DNA from: Nannochloris sp. 'desiccata'
Lineage: Eukaryota; Chlorophyta; Trebouxiophyceae; Chlorellales; Chlorellaceae
NCBI GenBank assembly: GCA_019044685.2
Contig: JAGTXX020000012.1
Span: forward strand, 310,001-374,000
Direction: 5' to 3'
Length of the DNA stretch: 64,000 bases
The notes below the pieces were generated by a model. That model made no database searches. It was not told the DNA's origin and saw nothing but the letters and a program-made list of their open reading frames with translations. This document shows positions 19,771 to 30,815 of the stretch, in pieces (the first letter of the stretch is position 1; every line of letters starts with the position of its first letter). Position numbers and translations under genes: made by a program.

Positions 19771-22480
19771 TCAAAATCCCGGTGGGAAGGCAACTTCAGC
19801 TTGTTGTACCACTTGTTGTCCATCTGATCCTGTGTAACTCATCCGTAACCTCATTACTAATGCCTTTTGGCCAGGCATGGTATTAGTAACATGAATCTGT
19901 TGAGTCACCGCCGACGCTGCACTCTCTCCAACAGGCGGTAACGTCCTTCCACTGGCAGGATCTAATTTCAATTGGAATACTTTAGGTACTGCAGCTTGTA
20001 GACTAAACCCAGCAATGGGTTGTGTAGTTTTATTTTTGAACTCTGCCAGGATATCCGTTGCTCCAGGAATGCCAGCGTGAGTTACAGAGAAGAGGACTTC
20101 CAGATCATCATTGCAATAGGCAGTAAGAAGAGCTGCGGGCTGTGTTGAAGATCCTTGAGAACTTTGTGGTGGAGGTATAGAAGAGGTAGAAAAGGGATCT
20201 CCACCTCCTCCTCCTGCAGTGCCGAAAAGATCTTGTAAAGCAGCAAGCCCCCCTGCAGTTCCCGCTGCCCCTCCTGCAGCTGATGGAGGAGATAAAGTAG
20301 TACTCTCTGCAGCAGCATGTAACCCTACATCTAATCCCAGTAATGCAGCTAAATCTGCAGCAGCAGATGCAGCTCCGTCGGCACCATGAACACCGTTAGA
20401 ACCATCATCAACAACATCCAAGGCAGCATCATAGGCAGTCTCCTCGAGAGCAGGCATATGCTCCAATACTTGACCTCGAATAGCCTCATGACTAAACAAT
20501 CTAACGTACTCCACACTCCTACTTTGTTCCTCCAACGCCACACAACTTGAATGCTCTTCCAATAAATTTTGTACCTGATCAGTGGTACCGGGACACCTAG
20601 CAGAAATTTTTGCCAACGCGGTCAAAGCGTGTTCTCGGCAGATACTAGGTAATTCTGATTTATTTGAAAATACACTAGCTAATGCAGCAACTAATTCCTC
20701 TTCTGTAGCAGTACCACTAGTACCTTCTCCTTCAACTCTGTTCGCCCCAGATACAATCAGGTCTGCATACTCACCGATGCACCACACCCCAACAGAAACC
20801 AATGCAGGTGCAGCAGCCTCCCCCCTCGCTTGTAATGCCGTATACAATGCTCTTGCTGCGTATCCATGGAGCTGAGATGTGTTTAATATTACTGTAATCA
20901 ACGCACGGCATGCTTCTTCCTTCACAAATGGTCCCGCCTCGGAAAGCGTCCGTATTATTGAATCAACATACCACCGATTGTCGGGGGCATATCGTTGCAC
21001 TAAGTTGCATACTTTAGCAGTTAAATCTGGTTTAAACTCAGGATCACATACCCGTAAATAATCCAGCAATTCTGTGGTTAATGCACGCACATTACCTTCG
21101 TTGACCAATGCATAGACCAACTCAAGTGCTTTACGGCGAATTGAAGCATCAGGGTCTTTGACACACTCGACAATGGTCGCTCGATGACGTTGTACCGCTT
21201 GTGCATCAACTGCAACAACGCGTGCTAGTGTATTTAACGCTACATACCGGATATTGTTATCTCGATGGGCGAGGAACCTTCCAAGAGTATTTACAGCAAG
21301 TACTCGAAGACCTCCAATACTTTCCACTGCCATAATAGTACGAACGCATTCGTACAGTATCGAATTACCAGCAGAACGAGTACTTTCAGTATTGGTAGCT
21401 ACCTGGGCGAGAACATCGCTCATCGCATCGCTCGCCTCGGGGTTTCCGTGACCTAAAATTGAAAGTAGTCTTAATATCTTTGCTTGCAAATAAGGATCAC
21501 AGATACCTCCTACATCATACTCTGCAGAGAATCCACCTACGAGAAGTGCACGTAAGATCCGGCAAAGCAATGGCACCTGATCTCTAAATATAGCTTGCGT
21601 TGCAGGTTCTTGATCGGCAATTTCCAACATGAGAGTCACACCTCCAAGGATAACAGCATGATTTCGATCATTTAATAACTCAGTAGCACGATCAACGAAG
21701 CTTTCTAACATATCTGGAACTTTACGCATGACTCTACGTGCACAGAGAGCTGCTTTTTTGCGAATATAAGGGTTGGTTGACGCGAGCAACTTTTCAACTT
21801 CAGGCGCTAGGTCTCTCGCCATTTCTGCTGAACAAATATTTCCAAGAGCAGTTAATGCAAGGCCGACAATGTATTGATTACGACTGTTAAGATCGTTTTT
21901 GAGAGAATTGGTGACCAGCATAAGGACTTCTTGTCGTTCATCGAGTAAGATCATAAGACCAAGGTAACCGATACGCTGCAAGGGACGGGAAGAAAAAAGT
22001 TTTAATTATTCGTCAGTTGAATGGAAATTAAGAGGCACAAACACCAGTAGAATGATGTTTATACATGTAAACTAAAGGGATAAGATGCATTCACTTAAGG
22101 TGCTACAGAATTTAACATATAAAACTCACTTTGTCTGGGAACCCGCTCGATGCAATGAGCTTCAAAGTCTCCATTTGGCCAAAGTGGGTGGGATACCCCA
22201 ACATGTGCATATACATGAGCTTGGCAACATTCCTGATGGGATAGATTGAAATAGCTGTTAATAGCAAAGAACTAGCAGGTTTAACCCAAATAAATAAATT
22301 ACAAAACCAACCAGAGGATCACAACAGCAATCAGCTTATTTACCTGTGTCTGTAAGTTCCGTCCTGCTCTTTGAATGCCTGTCTCAAGGCTGCAGCTTCT
22401 TTTGCAATGACATCGCGCTCTTGTTGCGCAGTTTTACACTGCCTAACAGACCTGATCAAATCCCTCAGACGTTGAGTCAT
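19771..22480 (-). CDS. AP1G: AP-1 complex gamma-adaptin
   Basis: Exons 22344-22480, 22130-22232 and 19771-21975 give 814 residues. [20 protein letters not shown] opens the trunk, followed by [20 protein letters not shown] and [20 protein letters not shown], all diagnostic of gamma-adaptin. HEAT-like helical repeats run to ~residue 560. A Gly/Ala/Pro-rich hinge follows (about 600-690), then a C-terminal ear with [17 protein letters not shown]-1 sorts cargo into clathrin vesicles at the trans-Golgi network and endosomes. The hinge lacks an obvious clathrin box in my reading, though I cannot exclude a divergent one. Full length for the family. Confidence 0.94.
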
Positions 22481-22654
22481 TTTGCGAGAGATCAGAGCCT
22501 TCCCTTGCTATAACTTATATAGTACAAGATTGTGTATATTGTTTTGATTCAAAACTTTTGAATGCTTTATACTAGCGTCTATGATCATCAATTACGACTC
22601 GCTTCACTTTTCTCCCAGCATTCTTTAAATTCTCGTTTGGAAACAGTGGGAAAC

Positions 22655-22962
22655 ACCCTAGAAAACGGGAAGGATCCTCCTTAAGCTTACTCTGCATTAA
22701 TTTAACACTTCTGGGAAACACAGTAGGCCCCTGGGAAACAGGCGATGCCCGCTCTCAGACCATTTTCATGGCCGTGATCTTCACCGACACGAGAATCGAC
22801 AGCAGACACCATACAATTTGCAATGTGGCTTGATACGCCCCAGAAAAAGATAGAGATTGATGGAATTTATATTATGGTGTGTTGCCAAGAGAAGGGGTTC
22901 TTTGGCTTCAAAGTCCCTCGACGCTGGCCTCAGAAACTTGTCCAGCCACCGCCACCACCTGG
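22655..22962 (+). repeat. Dispersed repeat, copy 1
   Basis: The core gatgcccgctctcagaccat at 22744 continues to 22786 with near-identity to 24412-24455. Weaker similarity extends left (gaaaacggg..g.atcct, then attaatt). A second shared block is at about 22933-22962 (aaacttgtccagccaccgcc here, aaacttgcctggccaccgcc near 24746). The distance between blocks is ~147 bases here and ~291 in copy 2, so copy 1 looks internally deleted. Confidence 0.7.
22711..22742. repeat. CTGGGAAACA words, left end of accessory element
   Basis: ctgggaaacac (22711-22721) and ctgggaaacagg (22731-22742) recur as reverse complements at 26784-26794 and 26818-26828, bounding about 4.1 kb. They may be terminal or subterminal inverted repeats; exact ends and a target-site duplication were not found. 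Confidence 0.5.
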
Positions 22963-23287
22963 CAAGAATCAGCCTTAGCTAAGCTTTGCATATATTACCG
23001 AAGAATTAGTTATCCTGGCATTTTCTGCAAGCTAATCAACAGCTTAATACTGAACTATCTGTTATATACATATCTTAAAATAAAGAGTATAGTACCAAAA
23101 CTGAAAAAAAAGAAAGATTATGTAATTTATGATAAGCGAATTTATTATTTGTAGAAACTTGCTATCCGAGATACGTGGTATATTATTGGTTTGAAGGGAA
23201 AAAATAAAGAAAATAAAGAATATTGTAGTAAGAAAATCATCCTCGGCAATGCCTCATTTGTCACCGCACACAAGAAAGCCCCCTCGT

Positions 23288-24121
23288 TTACTTTTTCTTG
23301 CTATCCGCTCCCTTCAAGAAAGCCACGTCGGCGCTCAAGGCAAGAAGGATTTTCATAATGATCTCCTGGTTGCGATCCATCTTCGCATCTGAGCGATCCA
23401 TCCTCTTCTCCATCTTCGTCTCTACGCAATCCATCCTCTTCCCAAGATCTTTAGCTGATTTACTTGAACGTCCCTCTAGGTAAGTCACGGCGCCACCCAC
23501 TGACGTAACAAATCCAACTATAGCTCTTTTCATGATCTTGTTGATGTAGCCCTTAGTAACCCCTCCAGCTATTTCATTGGGTTCAGATATGTCCTAAAAA
23601 TGAAGGGAGGGAGAAGGTTGGAATGAGAATATTTTGAATACAACGCCAAAGTAAAAAAACCAAAGCACTTACCATCGTCAAGGCAAAGAACACCAAAGCT
23701 GCGAGTCCCGACCCTCCAATAATACCACCAAATGTGGATTTATATTCCGTCCATGAAAATTCTCCATCACTTGCAACCTTTCGCGACTGAGGGTCAACCT
23801 GAGGTTGAGGCCTAGGCGTCAAATTTGGGCCGTGAACGGTGCAATTGGGATCAGTGCATTCGGCTACATTGCAGCCGGCACGATTTGATAAGGATGCCAC
23901 CAGCGCATGAGGGCCATTGCACAATGGAGCCATATGGGCCTATAAAATGAAAAGGCAAGCTCATAAGTTTAAAATGAATCAAGAAAATTTTGAGTGCAAA
24001 AGAGAAAACCAGAAAATATCGTTCCTCTTACCTTCCCAACGGTTCTATATCTTACAGCCACTGCTGGGCCTGTGGCTAGCAGGGCAAGGTGGCCACTGCC
24101 GCGGCTCGGCCACTGCCTCAT
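23288..24121 (-). CDS. Hypothetical membrane protein with C-terminal coiled coil
   Basis: Three exons with canonical splice sites and phase 0 throughout: 24032-24121, 23673-23939 and 23288-23593; 220 residues. Exon 2 carries a Cys-rich segment (NVAECTDPNCTVHGPN), then Pro-rich linker, then a hydrophobic helix (GIIGGSGLAALVFFALTM). Exon 3 has a second hydrophobic stretch (IVGFVTSVGGAVTYL) and a charged heptad-like coiled coil with repeated K-x-MDR/MEKRMDR units, ending in ADSKKK. I do not recognise the family. It lies between the two copies of the dispersed repeat, so it may be cargo of the mobile element or a host gene caught between insertions. Splice-site quality and phase agreement argue that it is real. 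Confidence 0.55.
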
Positions 24122-24831
24122 GATTATCTTGAAAGAATCACGAGGCGAGGAGGAGTGCAAGGAACCTCTTCCACATAATCTGCCTTGGTAATTAAAAGCA
24201 ATTGAATAAAGCGCGAGCCACAGGATTGTCAGCTTTTTGGCCTGGCTACAACTTGTAGCTTGAAGCGCACTCGTCCGACCGTCGGACTTAATTTCAGAAA
24301 AATCCAGTGGTTCTTACAACGAAACTGGGAAACGGGCAGAATCCTAGCTCGTTGGGTTCTATATTAATTCAAACACGTCTGGCAAACCCAATGGAAACTT
24401 GGGAGACAGCAGATGCCCGCTCTCAGACCATTTGCATGGTCCGTGATCTTCACCGCCACCGCCATGAGGATCAAAACAAACCTTTTAATTTGTAAAGTGG
24501 CTCTCTCCACGCACACCAGAAGACGATGCAGATTATCTGCATGGATATATCGCCAAAGCAGGGTCAATTCGGTCCAAATGCGGGAGATTCGGTTTCAGAA
24601 GACAACTGATCCATAGAGACATGTCCCAGAAGAAATCACATGTGGCAACATTGGAAGCCAGCCTGCATCGCCTGATCGCTATCTAACAAGAGAACACCCC
24701 TCGGCCTGCGCGCTGGGCCTTCCAAATCTTTTTTGAGGTTTTTATAAACTTGCCTGGCCACCGCCACCGCCTCGCTGTCTCAAAGTAAACCTGCCAAGGT
24801 TGCAATAGAATCGATTCTCCCGTATCTGCCA
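24122..24831. other. Repeat-bearing spacer upstream of recombinase-like gene
   Basis: Holds repeat copy 2 and additional GGGAAAC-type words (for example 24326). Short open frames here are unsupported. Confidence 0.45.
24320..24776 (+). repeat. Dispersed repeat, copy 2
   Basis: Diverged partner of copy 1: about 43 of 45 aligned bases agree in the core at 24412-24455, with flanking weaker similarity on both sides and the second conserved block at about 24746-24775. It lies directly upstream of the recombinase-like open frame. Confidence 0.68.
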
Positions 24832-26635
24832 ATGTCTTCTCCATGTAAGAACCCTGATTTTGAATATAAGCTAGGAAACACTATCGAAAGCCCAGGAAGA
24901 CAAGCGTTGACTATGCCTCTCTTTGCTGCAGGCGATTCATCTCAAGGGGCCGCTCCTGTTCTCTTGGCAGCTACTGGCCGCCCTGAGGAAGCATCTCTGG
25001 TGATTAAAACACGCAGGGGAACTCCTCTGGGCCGCTCTCAGCCTCCTGCCAAGCGCATGCGTGTTTTGGCTCCCAAGACCACCCCGGCCCCGGCCCCGGC
25101 TGGCCAACCTGAACTGCCGCCAAGTCGCGGCTATGCTTCTGCAGACCTCGACCGCGTCTTCTCCTTGACAATCAGTCATCGTACCAGGGGGCCTCGCAAG
25201 CCCTTGGCGAATACCGCTGCTCTGCTTGAACTTCTGGCTGACTTGGCGTCGCCTGCAGTGGTGACCTCCCAGCCCCGACCCCGTGAAGGAACCGCTAAGG
25301 TCAACTATATGCTTCAGGAAGGGACTGAAAAAGTTCTCACCAAAGAGATGATACATAGTTTTACAGACGAGGAGGTGATGCGTCGGTTTGGTCTGCTGTA
25401 CGACGTATTTAAAATCAACGTCGACGCTGCTGATGCAGAGCAACTTGCCGACCAACAGGTTCTGGGCTTTTTCGAAGGAAAGACCCTCAAGTTACAGCGA
25501 TACATCCTCTATCAAGTGCACAGTGCGTTTATAAACGGATATGCCAAGTGCACTCGCGATCAGTGGCTGACAGCCGTGTCTCGGTTTGCTGAAAAGTGCC
25601 GCGCCACAGGGCGCTCCATGCTCACTCACCCCTTTGAGGAGGTGTGTTCTCTGGTGAAAGAAATCATTGACGACCTGCGGAGTGCTCCAAAAGGGTTTAG
25701 AGAACCCGTCTTCCCAGCTGGCGCATCTGAGGCAAGGCGTTGGGAAGCTGACGCTGGTGCAGCTTGGAGTGCCGGCGGGTTCCCGGGTCAATACCTTGGC
25801 GGAGGGCTCTCCCAAGACGGAGTGGGAAAATGTAGTAAACTACGTGCGCAGCGCTACCTTAAAGGAGTGCTCTCGGCCAGATGCCATCCCAGTGGCACAA
25901 AGGGCAAGTAAACTCACCATTTCTGAGGCTGAGGCCAGAGAAGTATACGCCGCCCTGCTAACTTCCCGCCACCCAGATTTGCAATCCTTGATGAGAGGGC
26001 ATCTGACCCTCGATCTGCTACTTGCCCTTGGCTGCCGTGGCCAAGACCTAACGCTCATTAAGTTTTCCGGCTTCACCGTCTCTCACGTAGAGCACCATAG
26101 CTCTGCAGAGGGGCCAATCACCTTGTTCAACTTGATTTCCGCTGGGGCAAGAAAGCTCCACCAAGATGGCAAAAGCAACGCCAAAGCAGTGTTGCAAGCA
26201 GCAGACCCTCTGATGGACCCTGCAGGAGCCTGCAGGCACAGGCGGCACCACAGGGCCAGCACGAGCGCCTACACACAAAAAAAAGCCGCCACCATCGACG
26301 CCTACTTCAATCCCGACGACAGTGAAGACCGGCAGCGCATCAAGGAGCTCTTAGGGACCGCAGCAGAGAATATAGATATCGAAGCCAAGGGCCCCAACTA
26401 CTACCTCAAGCTCAGACCAGGGCTCACTCGTACCTGCGTTTTTGGGTCGAAGAGAAAACCGGTGCTGCACAAGAGCAACAACGCCTACATCAACCTGCAG
26501 GATGGGGTGGCATATTACAGGTGCTGCAGTCAAAAATGCATTCAAAAAAAGCAAAGGTGCCTCGGCAGGGTGAGCGCTTCAGTGGCTCCAGACCAGATAA
26601 GCTTTATAAGATGCAGAACATTGCGCTCCTCCTGA
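24832..26635 (+). pseudogene. Frameshifted mobile-element protein: recombinase-like core plus primase-type zinc ribbon
   Basis: Two overlapping frames (24832 to about 25695, then to 26635) read as one ~600-residue protein interrupted by a one-base shift near 25695-25698. Similarity of style is continuous across the shift. Residues 1-140 are Pro/Ser-rich and basic. An alpha-helical stretch follows (QRYILYQVHSAFINGYAKC, DQWLTAVSRFAEKC). LLLALGCRGQDLTLIKFSGF (about 26012-26074) looks like the first catalytic arginine region of a tyrosine recombinase, but the later HxxR and Tyr are not clear. The C-terminus (about 26430-26580) has C-x9-H, SNNAY, then YYRC-CSQKC, the CHCC zinc-ribbon pattern of archaeo-eukaryotic/UL52-type primases. 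Codon third positions are visibly GC-richer than in neighbouring genes, suggesting transfer. An intron from 25640 to 25693 could also reconcile the frames but would drop a helical segment. Confidence 0.5.
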
Positions 26636-26783
26636 CTCCTTCGCTCCTCGTCTGAGATCCCGTCGGCGGTGGTGATTAACATTTTTTTTCAAGCTCCACT
26701 CCTGAACAGGCCCGAACAGAGGGACACAAAATACTTGCGGGAAACGGAACCAGCAGTATTTTTTGAGCATTTTCGATTAAACC

Positions 26784-26828
26784 CCTGTTTCCCAATCGAT
26801 GAAGTTACAAAAGGCTGGTGTTTCCCAG
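26784..26828. repeat. Inverted CTGGGAAACA words, right end of accessory element
   Basis: cctgtttccca (26784-26794) and gtgtttcccag (26818-26828) mirror the words at 22711-22742. They lie 85 bases outside the stop of the mitochondrial carrier gene. Confidence 0.5.
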
Positions 26829-26912
26829 CATACCATACCCAACAGCATGGCACTCAGCACTGCCGCTGTGGCCCTGATCAGAACAAGTTTTCTATTACAT
26901 TTTTTGGCAATT

Positions 26913-28124
26913 CTATCGATCATCATCTTTACTAGCTTTCCACTTCTCATGTTCTTGTAGGCAAATCTCCCAAACCAGCCATTGCGCAGCCTGCAAAAGA
27001 ACAAACAGAAATGATTCAAAAATAAAATCCCCGTCATTTCGTCAACGGCAAAACATTTACATTTTATCCTATCTGCATTACTTACGTTTGCAGGTGCAGC
27101 ACGTATTAGCGTCGGTGTCAGCCCAGCATACAACACTCTTCTACCCCCTTCTCTATACATGTTTCTTAATTGAGTCACTAGTCCAACATCTCTCGCCGAC
27201 CCTGGCCAAGCTGTTTGCATTCTCGTTTTGGCCACATCGATAGGAAGCACTGTTGCCCACATTATCATGCCAGAGAGAGCGCCAGCTGTGATCGCTGACG
27301 TGGCATCTAGTAGAGTATTCCACAAACTACTACTACTACTATTACTACTATTACTATTACTACCAGGCTGCCTTATATTATTATTATTTTCATTATTGTT
27401 ATTATTATGCTGCCGCTTGCCTGGAAGAACTTCCCGGAGTGCTTTATAAGAGCCGAAATACACAGCATTCCCCGGCATTTCACGTGCTAGAGTCCCCGTC
27501 ACACCACGGAAAAGTCCTCGTAGACCTTCACTGCGTACTACTTGTCGTATACAATCGACTGGACCAGTATAAGAGTGAACAACATCAGCAGCTCCTAATT
27601 GAAGGCGGCATTTAATTAACTCTGCTGGGCTGACTATCCACGATAGGAAAAATCCTGCGGTCGCCGCTGATAGAGGAATTGCTATTGGGTCAGGCAGATG
27701 GTTTAATTGAGGTAAGACTGATTCGTAAACTCCGTAATTTACTCCTGTTTCTAGAGCGCCACCGACTAATGGAGATGAGAGACCTCGGAAAAGACCGTGG
27801 AAGCCTTCATGGTTTACTATTGACCTGAAACATGCCCATGGGCTATTGTAATGACAAATACTAGCTTGGAGACGCACTTTTACTCTGTAAGATTTGTGAA
27901 AAGTGTAGGGAAAGTCAAAGGTGAGTTGTTAGTGGTGGTTGAGGTGGCGTGACAGACAACTTGAATTAAATTAAGACATAGTCAAGTTGGTTGCAATGAA
28001 TGTAGATAACGCACGTGTCGAATGGATACCCAGTGACTATGTTAGCTGATCCCGCTGCAGCTCCCGCCAGGTAATCAACAAATGGGCTAGGAGATCGTGG
28101 TTGCTGTTCACTTCCATTTCCCAT
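26913..28124 (-). CDS. Mitochondrial carrier family (SLC25) transporter
   Basis: Exons 28015-28124, 27086-27884 and 26913-26990 give 328 residues. Three carrier repeats are visible: GYPFDTVKVRLQ across the first junction, SPAELIKCRLQL, and LPIDVAKTRMQT, each followed by the usual G-hinge and EG segments (GLRGLFRGVTGTLAREMPGN). It most resembles the SLC25A15/20/29 branch (ornithine, carnitine/acylcarnitine, and plant BOU), judged from GNAVYFGSYKALRE. Substrate is not assignable from sequence by eye. An Asn/Ser-rich insert encoded by tta/att-type repeats (27325-27410) separates repeats 2 and 3. The last exon gives the short C-terminus AAQWLVWEICLQEHEKW. TTACA at 26895-26899 is TGTAA just after the stop. 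Confidence 0.9.
27325..27410. repeat. Trinucleotide repeat tract coding Asn/Ser run
   Basis: Imperfect tract of cta/tta/att triplets inside the carrier gene, encoding an Asn-rich and a Ser/Asn-rich loop that is absent from typical carriers. Confidence 0.8.
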
Positions 28125-28440
28125 GGTAAAGGAAAAATGAGACTCAAACCAAAGGCATTGTATCGACGACACTCATTTTCAGATGCCTGAAATTGTTGTA
28201 TACAAGTAAGAATCCAATAAAACAAAATAAATGTAAACATGGTCTGGGGCCAAGCATTAAAAGCAGACCTCGTCTTCTGCACAAAGTTCACAGCAATATA
28301 AATCAATGCCTTCCCAGCTTGATCAGAGTAATAAATTATCAAGCTGAACCTCCAAAGCATAATTCAATTACCGCAAATAGGTGCAAGAAGATGATTTGAG
28401 CTTTGATATTTGATCGATCACAAGTTAATTTAAGTTCCTC
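28125..28440. other. Bidirectional promoter spacer (carrier / COG6)
   Basis: AT-rich spacer between divergent genes; nothing else recognised. Confidence 0.35.
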
Positions 28441-30687
28441 ATGGCTGCCCCTGCGCTCGCTCCAGGCCTCCAGCGCAAGCTGCGCAAGGTAATTTGGTAC
28501 TCTGTGATTCTGTATAGCCATTAATAACCATTCACAACTGTCAGCAACCAACCACCACCATTGAATTTTAATTCATTTCAGGTTTTGGATACCCGCACCG
28601 AAGCTCCAGAAATTGCTACCTCCTTAAGCACCCTATCTACATTCTACGACGAAAATACCGCAAGTTTTCGTCGTCATTTACGCTCCACCATAGAGAACGA
28701 AGGCCTCAAAGTAAATGAAGACTTTGTAGCTGCAGCACAAGGTGTCATCACCGCCCTCGACTCTGTCCAACAAGATCTCGACCAAGTCGCTGGCTGTTGC
28801 GAACGCATGACCTCCTGGGTTTTAGAAAACAAATCTTCCACAGCAGGATTATTAATGGAAACTGACCGTCTTCAAAAAGCGCTAGAAATCAGTCAAACTC
28901 GATCGCAACTGCTCGGAACTTTCTTAAGTCAGTATCAATTATCTCCCGCTGAGGCTCAAGCTCTACAAGCAGAAGAAATCACCCCAGAATTTTTTGAAGC
29001 GTTAGATCATGTACGTACCATCCACACCAACTGCAGATCGTTGTTAAGAACCCACCACCAACGCGCAGGATTGGAGTTACTAGACTCTATGGCGTCATTG
29101 CAAGAAGGTGCCTATGAAAGATTATGTCGCTGGGTGCAATCAGAATGCCGCGGATTAAGCGATATAGACTCTCCAGAGGTAGATCCATTATTACAGCGCG
29201 CTGTAGCATCGTTAAGAGTACGGCATGTACTCTTCAAGTATTGTGCTGAGGAAGTGGCCGCGGCTCGGCAAAGTGCTTTATTTCAAGGATTTATTAAAGC
29301 TCTTACACGTGGGCCCAGGCCAATTGAAATGCATGCACCAGATCCGTGGAGATATGCGAGTGATATGATGGCGTGGGTGCATACTTCTCTAGCGTCAGAA
29401 AGGGAGTTTTTAAGTGGTCTCCTAGGAGAAGACGAACTAGATGAGGATGAAAATGAAGCTGGTGATATCGGTAAGATTGACACCAAGAGCAGCAGTAATA
29501 ATAATGATGCACTTAGTGGTGATGGTATTATGATGGATTCTATCAGCCAAACTATCACCATCTCCCAGCTTCTAAGTATCGTGTTTGAAGGTATTTGTCG
29601 TCCTCTACGTGTCCGAATTGAACAAGTCATCATCTCTTCACCTCCGCCGCTCCTAAGTTTCCGCTTGGCTCAACTCGTTGCATTTTATCTACATACTGTT
29701 GATGGCATGCTTGGTGTGGCTAGCCCACTTTCAGATACCTTACGGGCATGTCATAGTATGGCAATGAGATCGTTCTATGAACATCTAAAACATGGAGGGG
29801 ATCGTTTAGTGAGATACCCACCGCCGCCGCCTTCCGATCTTTCTTTACCCGCTCAGCTTGCAGAAGGCATTGCCCTGGCTTCTGATTTAGTAGAAAGCTA
29901 TGAAAGCTCATTACTTACTCGTACCAGTACAGGTCTTGATGGTATCAGTAGTAAGAATAATAGTAGTACGGGAATAGCATCAGGAAGAAAGAATATAGAG
30001 GCAGAAGACCCAACTGACTTTGATGCGGTTCTTTCAGCTGTACTCACCCCCCTTGTTGCTGCTGTGGAACGCAGTTCTGATGCGTTAAATCCGAAATCAG
30101 CTGGTAGGTTGGATGATGGATCCCATATGGATCCTTCTGATCAACATATTTATATGATTAATTGCTTACATGAACTGCAAAGACCGTTGCTAGGGCATGC
30201 GTGTGCCTCCCGGCAGATGGTGTCATTGCAACAAGAGGTTCAAACTCAAGTCGAGACTCTTGCAGCTGGGGAAGTACAGCGTATATTAGCCGGATGTGGT
30301 CTTGCAGAGATATCTGATAGGTTGAAACTGTACTCCAAAGTGAATGCAGCAATTGCAAGTAGTTCACAAGAAGGGAATGTTGGTAGTGCTGCCCCTGGTG
30401 GTATACCGGCAACTGACCCTGCCTTGTCGCTCACTCGTATTGGTGAAGCTACTCGCACATTCTTTGGGAAATTAAGCGATCCAGCAGCTCTACCTGAGTT
30501 TAGAAAGCTTCAAGTCCCGTTAATTAAAGCTGAAGCGGTGCAGAGATCGTTAACTGCGCTAGCTGATGCCTATGAGGAAGTTTTTGATGCGTTCATGGCG
30601 CCAGACAGTGGCTACCCGGCTGCAGACGTAGGGAACGTGGTGAAACATACACCCGCACAAGTACGCACTTTACTGGGGGTTGCTTGA
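28441..30687 (+). CDS. COG6: Conserved oligomeric Golgi complex subunit 6
   Basis: Exon 1 is 28441-28488 (16 codons) and exon 2 is 28582-30687; 717 residues. The joined start MAAPALAPGLQRKLRKVLDT leads into LSTLSTFYDENTASFRRHLR, then the coiled-coil region with QQDLDQVAGCCERM and FLSQYQLSPAE, all typical of COG6. HAPDPWRYASDMMAWVH and SEREFLSGLL mark the conserved C-terminal fold. COG6 is in lobe B of the COG tethering complex for retrograde vesicles at the Golgi. An Asp/Asn-rich insert lies after the EREFL motif. TGTAA occurs at 30793. Confidence 0.92.
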
Positions 30688-30815
30688 GAAGAATTATTAA
30701 GTAGTAACACCCCTCTACATTCGTTGATTGCAATGAATGGATTTACAAATGAAAAAATATAAAGAACTACCAATGGCGTATTCTCCGTGGCGTGTAAAAG
30801 GAAAACATTCTAAAT

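Larger units (their letters stand above)
22481..23287. other. Left flank of accessory region with repeat copy 1
   Basis: Contains GGAAAC/GGGAAAC words at about 22638-22742, repeat copy 1 and AT-rich sequence downstream. A short open frame at 22879-23154 has no recognisable content and looks non-coding. Confidence 0.5.

Noticed and set aside
22879..23154. Plus-strand frame in the element's left flank
   Set aside because: AT-rich, ends in a lysine run, no motif, and it overlaps the degenerate repeat copy.
25640..25693. Intron reconciling the two frames of the recombinase-like gene
   Set aside because: GT-AG ends and phase are possible, but it would remove a well-formed helix and lacks a pyrimidine tract; a one-base shift is simpler. 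Not fully excluded.
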